Of a DNA stretch of 64,000 bases, positions 1-7,026 are shown in pieces. Position 1 is the stretch's first letter; each line of letters opens with the position of its first letter. The position numbers were made by a program, and so were the translations under genes. Origin of the DNA: Rhizophagus prolifer (Eukaryota; Glomeromycota; Glomeromycetes; Glomerales; Glomeraceae); NCBI GenBank assembly GCA_019425655.1, contig NQWY01033930.1, positions 1 to 64,000 of the forward strand, read 5' to 3'. The notes beneath the pieces were generated by a model. It was not told the origin of the DNA. It worked only from the letters and a program-made list of their open reading frames with translations, and searched no databases.

Positions 1-99
1 ACGGTACATCCAGAAACAGTTGCGGATCAGTTCTGGTACTTACACCAGCATAAACAAGAAACGGTTTCTTTTTGTGGTGAAGCCATTCAAGCTGCTTAA
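1..99 (+). CDS. C-terminal end of a probable short-chain dehydrogenase (partial)
   Basis: The first frame is open from base 1 and ends with TAA at 97-99, giving 32 residues of the C-terminus of a gene that starts left of the window. The pattern PETVAxxFWYLHxH resembles the C-terminal helix of short-chain dehydrogenases, where a VAxxFWxLHxQ segment often precedes the end. The catalytic part is outside the window, so the family call is tentative. Confidence 0.45.
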   Translation, partial: TVHPETVADQFWYLHQHKQETVSFCGEAIQAA

Positions 100-116
100 A
101 CTATGTCTTATAAGAG

Positions 117-142
117 AAAAAGCGTAATCCATTACGCTTTTC
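117..142. terminator. Bidirectional terminator between convergent genes
   Basis: A perfect 11-bp stem (AAAAGCGTAAT against ATTACGCTTTT) has a 2-base CC gap at its centre and is flanked by A and T runs. It lies between the + strand gene ending at 99 and the - strand gene ending at 194, so it can serve both. Confidence 0.75.
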
Positions 143-193
143 TTAATTTTTTAAATTTATTCTTTTCTAAAGCCTATATATTTCGTATTTAAA

Positions 194-1423
194 CTACCCT
201 TCCCATTTTCTAAAAACCAGACAGGTATTTACCCCACCAAAACCAAAGCTATTACTCATGACTGTTTTGAGTTCGGTTTCTCGGCTTGTTTGAACAATAT
301 CGAACTTTTTAGCTTCTTCGCGCAGTTCGGTAATATTAATACTCGGCGCGATAAAGTTATTTTGCAGCATTAAAATAGAATAAATGGCTTCGTGTACGCC
401 TGCTGCCCCCAAGCTATGCCCAGTCATCGACTTGGTTGAACTGAGCGGCGGTACTTTTTCACTGCCAAAAGCTCGCTCTATGGCCAATAGTTCGGGAATG
501 TCGCCTGCCGGCGTTGAAGTCCCATGCGTGTTGATATAGTCGATGATGTCAGAGCCGTTTTGCTTGGCTTCTGCGAGTGCCAGTTTAATGCAACGAGTCG
601 CGCCTTCACCGCTTGGAGCCACCATATCGACACCGTCACTATTGGCAGCGTACCCAACCACTTCTGCCAAAATTTTTGCTCCACGTTTTTGGGCATGGCT
701 TAAAGACTCTAAAACCACCATGCCACCGCCGCCAGCAATAACAAAGCCATCGTTATCTTTTGAATATGGGCGTGAAGCCGTTTCTGGTGCATCGTTATAT
801 TTAGAGCATAAGGCGCCCATCGCATCGAATATTGCCGTTTGCGACCAATGCTCTTCTTCGCCGCCACCTGCCAGCATGAGGTCTTGTTTACCAGCGGCAA
901 TAAGGTGATATGCATAGCCAATTGCATCGGCTGAAGTCGCACAGGCACTTGCGACCGATTGGGATACGCCTTTTAAGTTAAAAGCACGCGATAGGTTAGA
1001 GCTAATGGTGCTGGTGAGGTAGCGTGGCGCTAAATCGGGCGATACTTCGCTTGCGCCTTTTTCTTTTAAGGTGTGCAACATGTCGATGATAGATGCTGTT
1101 GAGGTGCCGCCTGTTCCGCCAATCACGCCATATTTTGGGTTATTGGCAATGTCATTTACCTCAAGCTTGGCGTGTTGTAACGCATCGAGTGCCGAGTTGT
1201 AGGCATACATCGCGCAAACGCCCATGTGTTTTTTTAATTCTGGATCAATATTTTCAAAATTCATTTCAGCAGTGGCGCTCACATGACTTCGAAAGTTCAG
1301 TTTTGCATAGACATCGTTATAGCGAATGCCTGAGCGGCCTGCTTTTAAGGACTCGGTTACTGTCTCTAATGTATTTCCAATACAAGAATTAATTCCCATA
1401 CCTGTGATGACAACACGTTCCAT
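194..1423 (-). CDS. fabB: Beta-ketoacyl-ACP synthase I (FabB-type)
   Basis: This is a condensing enzyme of type II fatty acid synthesis, joining malonyl-ACP to a growing acyl-ACP in the cytosol. The Cys-His-His triad is visible: Cys in SVASACATSADA, His in NTHGTSTPAGD and His in SMTGHSLGAAG. The C-terminal SNSFGFGGVNTCLVF motif is typical of the family. The frame is open further upstream, but the ATG at 1423 gives the canonical N-terminus MERVVITGMGINS and a length of 409 residues, usual for KAS I. It converges with the preceding gene. FabB is favoured over FabF by overall motif style, and a specialised KAS I paralogue cannot be excluded. Confidence 0.85.
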   Translation of the reverse strand: MERVVITGMGINSCIGNTLETVTESLKAGRSGIRYNDVYAKLNFRSHVSATAEMNFENIDPELKKHMGVCAMYAYNSALDALQHAKLEVNDIANNPKYGVIGGTGGTSTASIIDMLHTLKEKGASEVSPDLAPRYLTSTISSNLSRAFNLKGVSQSVASACATSADAIGYAYHLIAAGKQDLMLAGGGEEEHWSQTAIFDAMGALCSKYNDAPETASRPYSKDNDGFVIAGGGGMVVLESLSHAQKRGAKILAEVVGYAANSDGVDMVAPSGEGATRCIKLALAEAKQNGSDIIDYINTHGTSTPAGDIPELLAIERAFGSEKVPPLSSTKSMTGHSLGAAGVHEAIYSILMLQNNFIAPSINITELREEAKKFDIVQTSRETELKTVMSNSFGFGGVNTCLVFRKWEG

Positions 1424-1640
1424 TCTTATCTCTATAAAAACGACAAAAATAGATCTTAACAATCAAGTTCTTTTTTGGAACTGGCAAAATATTTCTATAT
1501 TTATTATTTTTCTCATCGAATATAAATAAAAAGTTAATAATAATATTTTTATTTTAAAATAATATTTAGTTTTATTATTAAATCAAAAATATTTTAAATA
1601 TTAAATTGACGTATTTAAAATCACCGATTATTATCTCGTT

Positions 1641-1885
1641 GCTGGCCTACATTGCCAGTCGGTTTTAGCAGACCGTAACCTCGTAGCGGTTTATAGTACA
1701 ATCTATAAGTCGTTAGACCCTTGCGTCCCCTTTTCTTTGCGGTAGGACGGGAGGGGGACGCCCCGCGCGTGCTGGTTCTACGAGGCCAGTCTGCTAACCC
1801 CCTTTCGTTCTACCACCCTAATTAATTCGCGGTAATCTGGTGGTAGAACTCCATAATTTTAAGGAGTTGGCCATGACATTTTTTA
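1641..1885. ncRNA. GC-richer multi-stem block, candidate structured RNA or small mobile element
   Basis: This block is visibly GC-richer than the AT-rich DNA on both sides and has no convincing reading frame. It contains nested perfect stems: CTGGC 1642-1646 with 1654-1658; TTAGCAGAC 1665-1673 with GTCTGCTAA 1789-1797; CCTCGTAG 1679-1686 with CTACGAGG 1778-1785; TTATAG 1691-1696 with CTATAA 1703-1708; GCGTCCCC 1723-1730 with GGGGACGC 1754-1761; GTTCTACCACC 1807-1817 with GGTGGTAGAAC 1839-1849; and CTCC 1849-1852 with GGAG 1863-1866. The direct repeat ATCTCGTT lies at 1633-1640 and 1886-1893, right at the block edges. The strand of any transcript is unknown. No known RNA family was recognised. 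Confidence 0.5.
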
Positions 1886-2103
1886 ATCTCGTTTTCTCTG
1901 TTTTTTAACTATTTTATTGATTTAAAATTTAGGTTTTTACGCCTTATTTTTTTAAATTTATAAACTAATTTTATTTTAAAATTTTAATTATTTTATTTTC
2001 CTGTATTTATAGGAGGATTAACTTTTATTTAAAAAATTATTTTAAATCTCAAAATCATTATATTTTTATTTTAGTTAAAGACATAAATAATCATGAGAAT
2101 AAT

Positions 2104-2388
2104 ATGAAAATTTACAAACCGCTTTTGGCTTTAAGTTTCATTCTAGGCAGCTACGGCGTTTCGGTTTACGCCCCAGAGACTCATCAGGAGTTTGAAAAAA
2201 TTTGCTTGTCAGGTGGGCATAGCGAGTCGAGCTGTGACTGTATTTACCAGCGACTTGAGCAAGTTTACTCGCCCAAGCTGATGCAAGGTCTAGAACATGT
2301 CAGTTTGCAAAGTCCTGTTCTCCCACAGGACTTTGCCCCTACTTTTTTAAGCACTATGCAGCGTTGTGACAAAAGTAGTCTGGGCTAA
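2104..2388 (+). CDS. Small secreted cysteine-containing protein, function unknown
   Basis: The 94-residue protein has an N-terminal signal peptide: MKIYK, a hydrophobic stretch LLALSFILGSYGVSV, then YA before the mature part. The mature part has cysteines in a CLSGG...SSCDC cluster and one near the C-terminus (RCDKS), so disulphides in the periplasm are plausible. It stands alone, downstream of the structured block at 1641-1885, and is followed by its own hairpin. I do not recognise a family. Confidence 0.65.
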   Translation: MKIYKPLLALSFILGSYGVSVYAPETHQEFEKICLSGGHSESSCDCIYQRLEQVYSPKLMQGLEHVSLQSPVLPQDFAPTFLSTMQRCDKSSLG

Positions 2389-2404
2389 GCGTTGGCTTAG
2401 CTCT
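2384..2404 (+). terminator. Hairpin at the stop codon of the secreted protein gene
   Basis: A GCTAAGC stem, a short GTTG loop and GCTTAGC are followed by TCTTTAT. The left arm overlaps the TAA stop codon of the gene ending at 2388. The T tract is weak, so termination efficiency is uncertain. Confidence 0.5.
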
Positions 2405-2580
2405 TTATCTCTGTGTCGCAATGGTGTTGTACTTTAAATCAGCGCAAAAAATTAAAGTCTGTTGTGGCGCAGAGGCCTAAGTTGTTTGATTTGCCGAACG
2501 AGCATTTTTAAAAATCACATCAACTTTATAACTAATCCAGTTATGCTGTGCTTACATTCAACTTTTGAACATTTATTAGA

Positions 2581-2925
2581 ATGAACTACACATGGGATGA
2601 ATTTGAGCAAAGACTTATCACCTATAGAGATGTAAAGATTGATCTGGCAAGAATTTTAGATGCGTATGAGCTTCAAATAAAAGAACTTCTTCAACAAATT
2701 CAATTGTTAGCTTATGAAGAATCTTTGCCTATATTTAATCAGTTATATGAAATACAAGATCATTTAGCTACTGCCAAGTTTCGCTATGACCTCGACCTAA
2801 ATGAAGCTTTAGATATATTTGTTTATCATTTCGATAGAGATGACAAAGCGCTGATAAGCCAATATTGGTACCAAAAACTCAAGCAAAACAAAGATATTCT
2901 TTGGCCTTTACCTCAAGACGAATAG
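2581..2925 (+). CDS. Hypothetical acidic helical protein
   Basis: The 114-residue cytosolic protein has no signal peptide or membrane segment. It starts MNYTWDEFEQRL and contains long helix-like stretches rich in Leu, Glu and Gln (DAYELQIKELLQQIQLL), an aromatic patch FVYHFDRDDKALISQYWYQKLK and an acidic end. It lies immediately upstream of the first sRNA cassette and has the AT-rich base use of the surrounding accessory DNA. No family was recognised and there is no partner gene. It could be a cargo gene like those between the later cassettes. Confidence 0.55.
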   Translation: MNYTWDEFEQRLITYRDVKIDLARILDAYELQIKELLQQIQLLAYEESLPIFNQLYEIQDHLATAKFRYDLDLNEALDIFVYHFDRDDKALISQYWYQKLKQNKDILWPLPQDE

Positions 2926-2928
2926 TGG

Positions 2929-3133
2929 CTTGTACGTTTTATCCTACAAACTTTTAAGGTTTTTGCGGATTGGCGGCTCCCTGCTTTTTTCCTAATATGA
3001 AGTCATACAGGAACAGGATGTTCCGGAACATAAAACAACAATAATAGGTTCATGCATCAGGATCGTGAGATACGACAGGAGTCATATCTAGTACCCAAAT
3101 ACGAAAAAGCCCAACAGGATGTTGGGCTTTTTT
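2929..3133 (+). ncRNA. sRNA cassette copy 1 (promoter, CAGGA-rich sRNA, terminator)
   Basis: This is the first of five near-identical intergenic copies. An upstream GTA/TAC inverted repeat is followed by a promoter, with -35 TTGGCG at 2970-2975, a 17-bp spacer and -10 TAATAT at 2993-2998, which predicts a start near 3005. The transcript would run about 129 nt to the terminator GCCCAACA-GGA-TGTTGGGC at 3109-3127. It carries five CAGGA motifs and one further GGA. The GGAAC-AGGAT-GTTCC hairpin and the terminator loop both display ACAGGATGT. The terminator also has an A run on its left, so it can end the - strand gene that stops at 3147. Confidence 0.75.
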
Positions 3134-3146
3134 TATATCTGAATAT

Positions 3147-3410
3147 TTATGAGTTTTTCTTTAAGTCTTCAATATAAGTGGTTGTGCTGCCATCCCAGTA
3201 ACAATGTATACAACGTCCCTCTTTAAAGACATGCTCACAATTTGCATATCCATAAATTATAGAAGCACATTCAGGACACAACGAAGCCATGCTAGATTTA
3301 CTTTTTAAATACTGGCTTCCGCACTCATCACATTTTTCACAATCACTCAGCATGGATATATCTCGTTTTAAAACAATACCATGAGAACATAATGATAAAT
3401 TAAAAGGCAA
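3147..3410 (-). CDS. Small zinc-ribbon protein, possibly truncated at the 5' end
   Basis: The 87-residue frame holds cysteine pairs of a zinc ribbon: CEKCDECGSQYL, then CPECAS, then CEHVF...GRCIHCYWDGS. These are probably two metal sites. There is no signal peptide. The frame begins with TTG at 3410, two bases from the left edge of sRNA cassette copy 2, and has no clear ribosome-binding site there. The only ATG near the front is at 3353 (MLSDCEKC), which keeps all the paired cysteines. The reading frame stays open into the cassette, so a longer gene may have been cut when the cassette arrived. It may bind zinc and nucleic acid, but no specific function can be given. Confidence 0.5.
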   Translation of the reverse strand: MPFNLSLCSHGIVLKRDISMLSDCEKCDECGSQYLKSKSSMASLCPECASIIYGYANCEHVFKEGRCIHCYWDGSTTTYIEDLKKNS

Positions 3411-3411
3411 T

Positions 3412-3617
3412 CTTGTACGTTTTATCCTACAAACTTTTAAGGATTTTGCGGATTGGCGACACTCTGCTTTTTTCCTAATATGAAGTCATACAGGAACAGG
3501 ATGTTCCGGAACACAAAACAACAATAATAGGTTCATGCATCAGGACGTGAGATACGACAGGAGTCATATCTAATCACCAAATACAAGAAAGCCCGACAGG
3601 ATGTCGGGCTTTTTTTA
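3412..3617 (+). ncRNA. sRNA cassette copy 2
   Basis: This copy has the same architecture as copy 1. -35 TTGGCG lies at 3453-3458 and -10 TAATAT at 3476-3481 (17-bp spacer), with a predicted start near 3488. The terminator is GCCCGACA-GGA-TGTCGGGC followed by T7, ending near 3617. Its stem differs from copy 1 by a compensatory change (CCGACA/TGTCGG against CCAACA/TGTTGG), which supports a selected RNA fold. Its left part is most like copy 1. Confidence 0.75.
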
Positions 3618-3670
3618 TTGCTGAATATTTAGAAAAGTTTAGGGTTTAAATGGCTAGATCATTCCTCAAT

Positions 3671-3874
3671 GTAAGATTTCTCTTACAAGCTTTTAAGGTT
3701 TTTGCGAATTGGCGACACCCCTCTTTTTTTCCTAATATGAACTCATACAGGAACAGGATGTTCCGGAACATAAAACAACAATAATAGGTTCATGCATCAG
3801 GATGTGAGATACGACAGGAGTCATATCTAATCACCAAATACAAGAAAGCCCGACAGGATGTCGGGCTTTTTTTA
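3671..3874 (+). ncRNA. sRNA cassette copy 3
   Basis: This third copy follows copy 2 after only about 50 bp without a gene between them. The upstream inverted repeat is here GTAAG...CTTAC, changed on both arms relative to the other copies. -35 TTGGCG lies at 3709-3714 and -10 TAATAT at 3733-3738 (18-bp spacer). The sRNA body and the terminator CCGACA-GGA-TGTCGG match copy 2. It reads towards the - strand gene ending at 3905. Confidence 0.75.
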
Positions 3875-3904
3875 TGCTTATTTAAAAATGATATTTACAC
3901 TTAC

Positions 3905-4480
3905 CTATAGTGGGGTATGCGCCTGTTCTTGCTTTTTATGGCGAATCCAACGCACCACCCAAATAACCGCAATCAGCACCACTATTGCCACAAGCGCAGG
4001 CACTAACATTGCTGAAACCGAAAGTAAGATCGCTCCAATCCACTCACCTGTCGCAACGACAAAATTCCCTAAGCCACCTGTGGTTGCAGTTGAAACACCG
4101 CGTGCAGCGACGGTACTCATTTGCACCACACCTGCCGTACCGCCACCAACAATAATCGCTGCTGCCCAACTGGCAAACTGAGACATTTCTCCGCTACTCA
4201 CAGCCATCGTGGTAAGCGTACCCGCGATCATCGCCGCAGGGGTTGCGACTGTGTCTAAGGCATTATCCACCCACGGAATATAGTAGGCTGCAATTTCACA
4301 TACCGTTGCCACACTTAAAGCCAAACACACCGATGGCAGAGCTAACCACTCAAAACCTTTCGATGGCTCAAACCATCCCATCATGGTTGCAATGCTCATG
4401 ACCAGTAGCGGCACAAACACCCGAAAACCGCAGGCAGCGCTCAGGCCCACACCAATACATAAACCCAATATTGTTTCCAT
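3905..4480 (-). CDS. DUF4126 family inner-membrane protein
   Basis: The 191-residue protein is almost entirely hydrophobic, with about five to six membrane segments and a basic C-terminus (RWIRHKKQEQ). The N-terminus METILGLCIGVGLSAACGFRVFVP and the WVDNALDTVATPAAMIAGT stretch are characteristic of the uncharacterised DUF4126 family. It starts with ATG at 4480, preceded by an AAGGAAAC ribosome-binding site. Its base composition is higher in GC than that of the OLD gene nearby, so it looks like an ancestral chromosomal gene rather than recent cargo. Its function is unknown. Confidence 0.75.
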   Translation of the reverse strand: METILGLCIGVGLSAACGFRVFVPLLVMSIATMMGWFEPSKGFEWLALPSVCLALSVATVCEIAAYYIPWVDNALDTVATPAAMIAGTLTTMAVSSGEMSQFASWAAAIIVGGGTAGVVQMSTVAARGVSTATTGGLGNFVVATGEWIGAILLSVSAMLVPALVAIVVLIAVIWVVRWIRHKKQEQAHTPL

Positions 4481-4538
4481 AACGGTTTCCTTTTCATGCC
4501 CATCACGGGTCTTGTTATGTAAGTCTTATTTTTAAACT

Positions 4539-4574
4539 AACAAAAAGCCCCATCGGGTGACAGGGCTTTTTGTT
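4539..4574. terminator. Terminator below the small zinc-ribbon gene
   Basis: AACAAAAAGCCC at 4539-4550 pairs with GGGCTTTTTGTT at 4563-4574, with T runs on both strands. On the - strand it follows the gene ending at 4603 and precedes the DUF4126 gene, separating the two. Confidence 0.75.
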
Positions 4575-4602
4575 AAATGCGCACGCAAATATTATTTCAT
4601 TC

Positions 4603-4737
4603 TTAACGTTTAAATTGCGTGCAGTAGCATTTCGTGCAAGGTGGTAAAGGGTCTGTGTTAATTTCTAAAAACACTCTATGTCCGCACTGAGCACAGAAAT
4701 AGAAGCCTGTTCCGGGTTTTTCGCCTGCTGTTACCAT
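4603..4737 (-). CDS. 44-residue zinc-ribbon protein
   Basis: This very short gene encodes 44 residues starting MVTAGEKPGTGFYFCAQCG. Two CxxC knuckles (CAQC and CTKC, with one more Cys at CYC) flank a short HRVFLEINTDPLPP loop, the layout of a rubredoxin-like zinc ribbon. An AGGA-like ribosome-binding site (AGGAATGTAATC) precedes the ATG at 4737, and a terminator follows at 4539-4574. The coherent protein sequence and signals argue for a real gene. It resembles small zinc-ribbon proteins seen across proteobacteria; its role is unknown. Confidence 0.7.
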   Translation of the reverse strand: MVTAGEKPGTGFYFCAQCGHRVFLEINTDPLPPCTKCYCTQFKR

Positions 4738-4848
4738 GATTACATTCCTATAATCGTATATATATTAAACAGGAATATAACCCAGTTAGAGTGAATGTCA
4801 ATTGTCCATTTCGCCCGATGATGATGGCATAAATGCAAAAAATGTTAT

Positions 4849-5038
4849 TTGTACGATTTATCTTACACAGATTTAGGGATTTAGCGGATTGGCTGTCCCC
4901 TGCTTTTTTTCTATGATGAGTTCGTTCCGGAACACAAAACAACAATAATAGGTTCATGCATCAGGATCGTGAGATACGACAGGAGTCATATCTAGCAACC
5001 AAATACGAAAAAGCCCGACAGGATGTCGGGCTTTTTTA
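4849..5038 (+). ncRNA. sRNA cassette copy 4 (internally shortened)
   Basis: The promoter is -35 TTGGCT at 4889-4894, a 17-bp spacer and -10 TATGAT at 4912-4917. Compared with copy 5 it lacks about 16 bases just after the predicted start, removing the left arm of the first GGAAC/GTTCC hairpin and two CAGGA motifs. Three CAGGA motifs and the terminator CCGACA-GGA-TGTCGG remain, giving a shorter transcript of about 113 nt. The upstream part (GTACGATTTATCTTACAC) is shared with copy 5. The terminator also serves the - strand OLD gene ending at 5052. Confidence 0.7.
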
Positions 5039-5051
5039 TACTTTAGTAGTT

Positions 5052-6812
5052 TCAGCTTCTTAACCATGTAACTAAATCACTAATACTCTGATAATCAGCA
5101 CAGGTAGCATCACAACCATTATTTATAACATCTTGCTTAAATTTAGCCCATTCACTTTCAGTTTTACTAGATGTACCTATATGAGCCTCTATCGCCCCTT
5201 TTTTCCAAATCCATATCCGTTGGGCTTTCATTTTATTATGCAAAGATTCTATTAAAGGAATCGCATCTGTTTCTGCTGCTAAGATTTCATATGCTCTTGC
5301 AGCAGAAATAGTTGAATTCTTTTGTGGTAATTTCGTAGAGGGATTTAAAGTAATTCCTTTTTGAGGTGCAATTCTTTCAAGAATTACTTTGATATTTACA
5401 ATATCGCTATCAGTTGAAGACAGAAAATTGTGGGTAATTGCTCCATTAAAACAATAATCAAGATCACATATAGCTTTTGTAGGTAAATCCATCTCAGCCA
5501 AGATAGCCAAAGATTTCTGCGTATCATTTACACCACCTTGTGCAACCAACGCATGCTTTTCCTGCCCCATTGTAATATTAGATAAACATTTAAATATAAA
5601 TGGTAATAATCGGAGTTCTGTTTTACCTTCTGTCAAAACTACATTTTCAGCAAAAAGTAATTGAGTAGAGTAAGTCAAACTGAATAAGTGTTCCATCTGA
5701 TGAGTTGAATTTGGTACAACGTTTTGAATCGCATCAACTAAGCGCTTCCTAGAATATGTTCCACGCTGTTCATTTTTTCGGATTAATATTGCAGTTTCTG
5801 CACTTTCTGCTGTTATCATCTGAGCAGAATGAGTTGAAATAACAACTTGATAACCATTTCTAGATAATGCAATCAACGCTTCTCTTACTTGCTCAATTGC
5901 AAAGGGATGTAAATATAGTTCAGGTTCATCGATTAGTAATAACGTAGTTGATTGTGTACCGTTCTGCCTTTTAATTTCGGCTAAATATTGAACTAAAGCC
6001 ATTTGTATTGATCGTTGTGCACCATGTCCATATGAAGCAAAATCACGAGCATTACCCTGTCCTTCAAAAACTTTCAATGTACCTGTTTTTACTAAGTCAT
6101 CAATCGTTGGAGTCTCAAAATGCAACTTTACACTCATCCCAGGAAATAAATCATTTACCTTTACATTAACCCCTTGATCTATATTTGCTAATTCACTAAA
6201 TCTTTGACCACCGCTACTCGAAATTCTAGCTGCGACTTCTAACAAATGCTGATTTAATTCACTTTCATGAGAAGTTTTTACAGGTTCTAAAAACTCTGCT
6301 AATAATTTTCCAATAGTAGTAGTAGTTTTTGCTTTTGAAGCATCTTCTGCTGCATTTTCCATAGCTCCTATTCTTATTGGTTCTGGTAATAAGATATTGA
6401 TAGCATTATCAATCCCTGTCGGGTTTAGAATCCAATCACTACTTGCCTGATCCCAAACAGAAAGCTTTATATCCGTTGTTTTAGCATTAGGTTTATCTTG
6501 TATTCGGCGTATTTTAAGCTCTCCATTTACAATTTGCCCCTCTATAGATCTCTTTTGATTTGAAGGCATGAGATCAAGTAATTGTGAAGAAATTCCAACA
6601 ATTGTTGCTATTACTTCTACGGGCCGAGATACATCATAAAAATCTTTTTCTGCAAGGCTACTTTTTCTTAATAACCATTGAATTGCAGATAAACAGTTAG
6701 ATTTACCTGCATTATTATAGCCAATCAAAGGAGTAAACTCCGATAAGATTATCTCTGTATCAACACATGACTTAAAATTTTTGATAACTATATTTGAGAT
6801 TTTATGCGACAT
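5052..6812 (-). CDS. OLD-family ATPase/TOPRIM nuclease (stand-alone)
   Basis: The 586-residue protein has an N-terminal ABC-type ATPase split by an insertion: Walker A in GYNNAGKSN (about residues 31-39), the signature-like SYGHGAQRSIQMA near 260-273, and Walker B LLLIDEPELYLHP near 292-304 with the switch His in ISTHSAQM. A C-terminal TOPRIM part follows, with LTEGKTELRLLP and a DLDYC acidic motif. This order defines the OLD (overcoming lysogenisation defect) family, whose studied members are DNA nucleases, often anti-phage. No UvrD-like GajB partner is next to it, so it looks like a single-gene (class 1) OLD rather than Gabija. It lies between sRNA copies 4 and 5 and has its own terminator in copy 4. 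Confidence 0.85.
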   Translation of the reverse strand: MSHKISNIVIKNFKSCVDTEIILSEFTPLIGYNNAGKSNCLSAIQWLLRKSSLAEKDFYDVSRPVEVIATIVGISSQLLDLMPSNQKRSIEGQIVNGELKIRRIQDKPNAKTTDIKLSVWDQASSDWILNPTGIDNAINILLPEPIRIGAMENAAEDASKAKTTTTIGKLLAEFLEPVKTSHESELNQHLLEVAARISSSGGQRFSELANIDQGVNVKVNDLFPGMSVKLHFETPTIDDLVKTGTLKVFEGQGNARDFASYGHGAQRSIQMALVQYLAEIKRQNGTQSTTLLLIDEPELYLHPFAIEQVREALIALSRNGYQVVISTHSAQMITAESAETAILIRKNEQRGTYSRKRLVDAIQNVVPNSTHQMEHLFSLTYSTQLLFAENVVLTEGKTELRLLPFIFKCLSNITMGQEKHALVAQGGVNDTQKSLAILAEMDLPTKAICDLDYCFNGAITHNFLSSTDSDIVNIKVILERIAPQKGITLNPSTKLPQKNSTISAARAYEILAAETDAIPLIESLHNKMKAQRIWIWKKGAIEAHIGTSSKTESEWAKFKQDVINNGCDATCADYQSISDLVTWLRS

Positions 6813-6921
6813 ATATTCCCCTTATTTCTTTTTATATACCAATATATTTAATTAGTAGTTTTAAGAAATAAATCTTATTAATAATTTCTATGTATAAGGC
6901 TTTTATATTTATGAACCCAAT

Positions 6922-6952
6922 AAAATAGCCCTACTGTAAAGTAGGGCTATTG
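6922..6952. terminator. Strong hairpin beside the acnD relic
   Basis: AATAGCCCTACT at 6924-6935 pairs perfectly with AGTAGGGCTATT at 6940-6951 around a GTAA loop. On the - strand it lies just downstream of the acnD 3'-end relic (6961-7020), so it was probably the terminator of the gene that the relic came from. Confidence 0.6.
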
Positions 6953-6960
6953 TGAATAAT

Positions 6961-7020
6961 TTTCAATCAATTATAGACTAAATATTAAACCACTTAGTCT
7001 TCTAAAAAGTCTTGCACAAT
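6961..7020 (-). pseudogene. Relic of an acnD 3' end
   Basis: These 60 bases match the end of acnD and its trailing sequence at 7978-8037 in 52 of 60 positions, and seven of the eight differences are transitions. The shared coding part reads QDFLE near the stop. Nothing of acnD lies further right: the match stops just before sRNA cassette copy 5. It is a displaced, non-functional gene end marking where DNA entered downstream of acnD. Confidence 0.75.
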
Positions 7021-7026
7021 TTCAGT

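Noticed and set aside
543-908. + strand open frame inside the ketoacyl synthase gene
   Set aside because: It is antisense to a well-supported gene, without a signal, motif or ribosome-binding site. Similar antisense frames occur in acnD, prpC, lldP, dld and the reductase gene and were also left out.
1641-1885. tRNA, tmRNA, RNase P RNA or group II intron fragment
   Set aside because: No cloverleaf with TTC loop, no CCA-type acceptor end and no domain V-like hairpin was found, and the size is wrong for tmRNA or RNase P RNA.
1641-1885. Retron non-coding RNA
   Set aside because: There is no reverse transcriptase gene within the neighbouring kilobases.
2929-3617. sRNA plus small protein as a toxin-antitoxin pair
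   Set aside because: The cassettes are nearly identical beside unrelated proteins of different sizes, the zinc-ribbon protein has no toxin hallmark, and there is no antisense overlap with its start.
5052-6812. Gabija or other multi-gene defence system
   Set aside because: Only the OLD-type gene is present. The neighbours are an sRNA cassette and a relic on one side and a zinc-ribbon gene on the other, with no helicase or reverse transcriptase.
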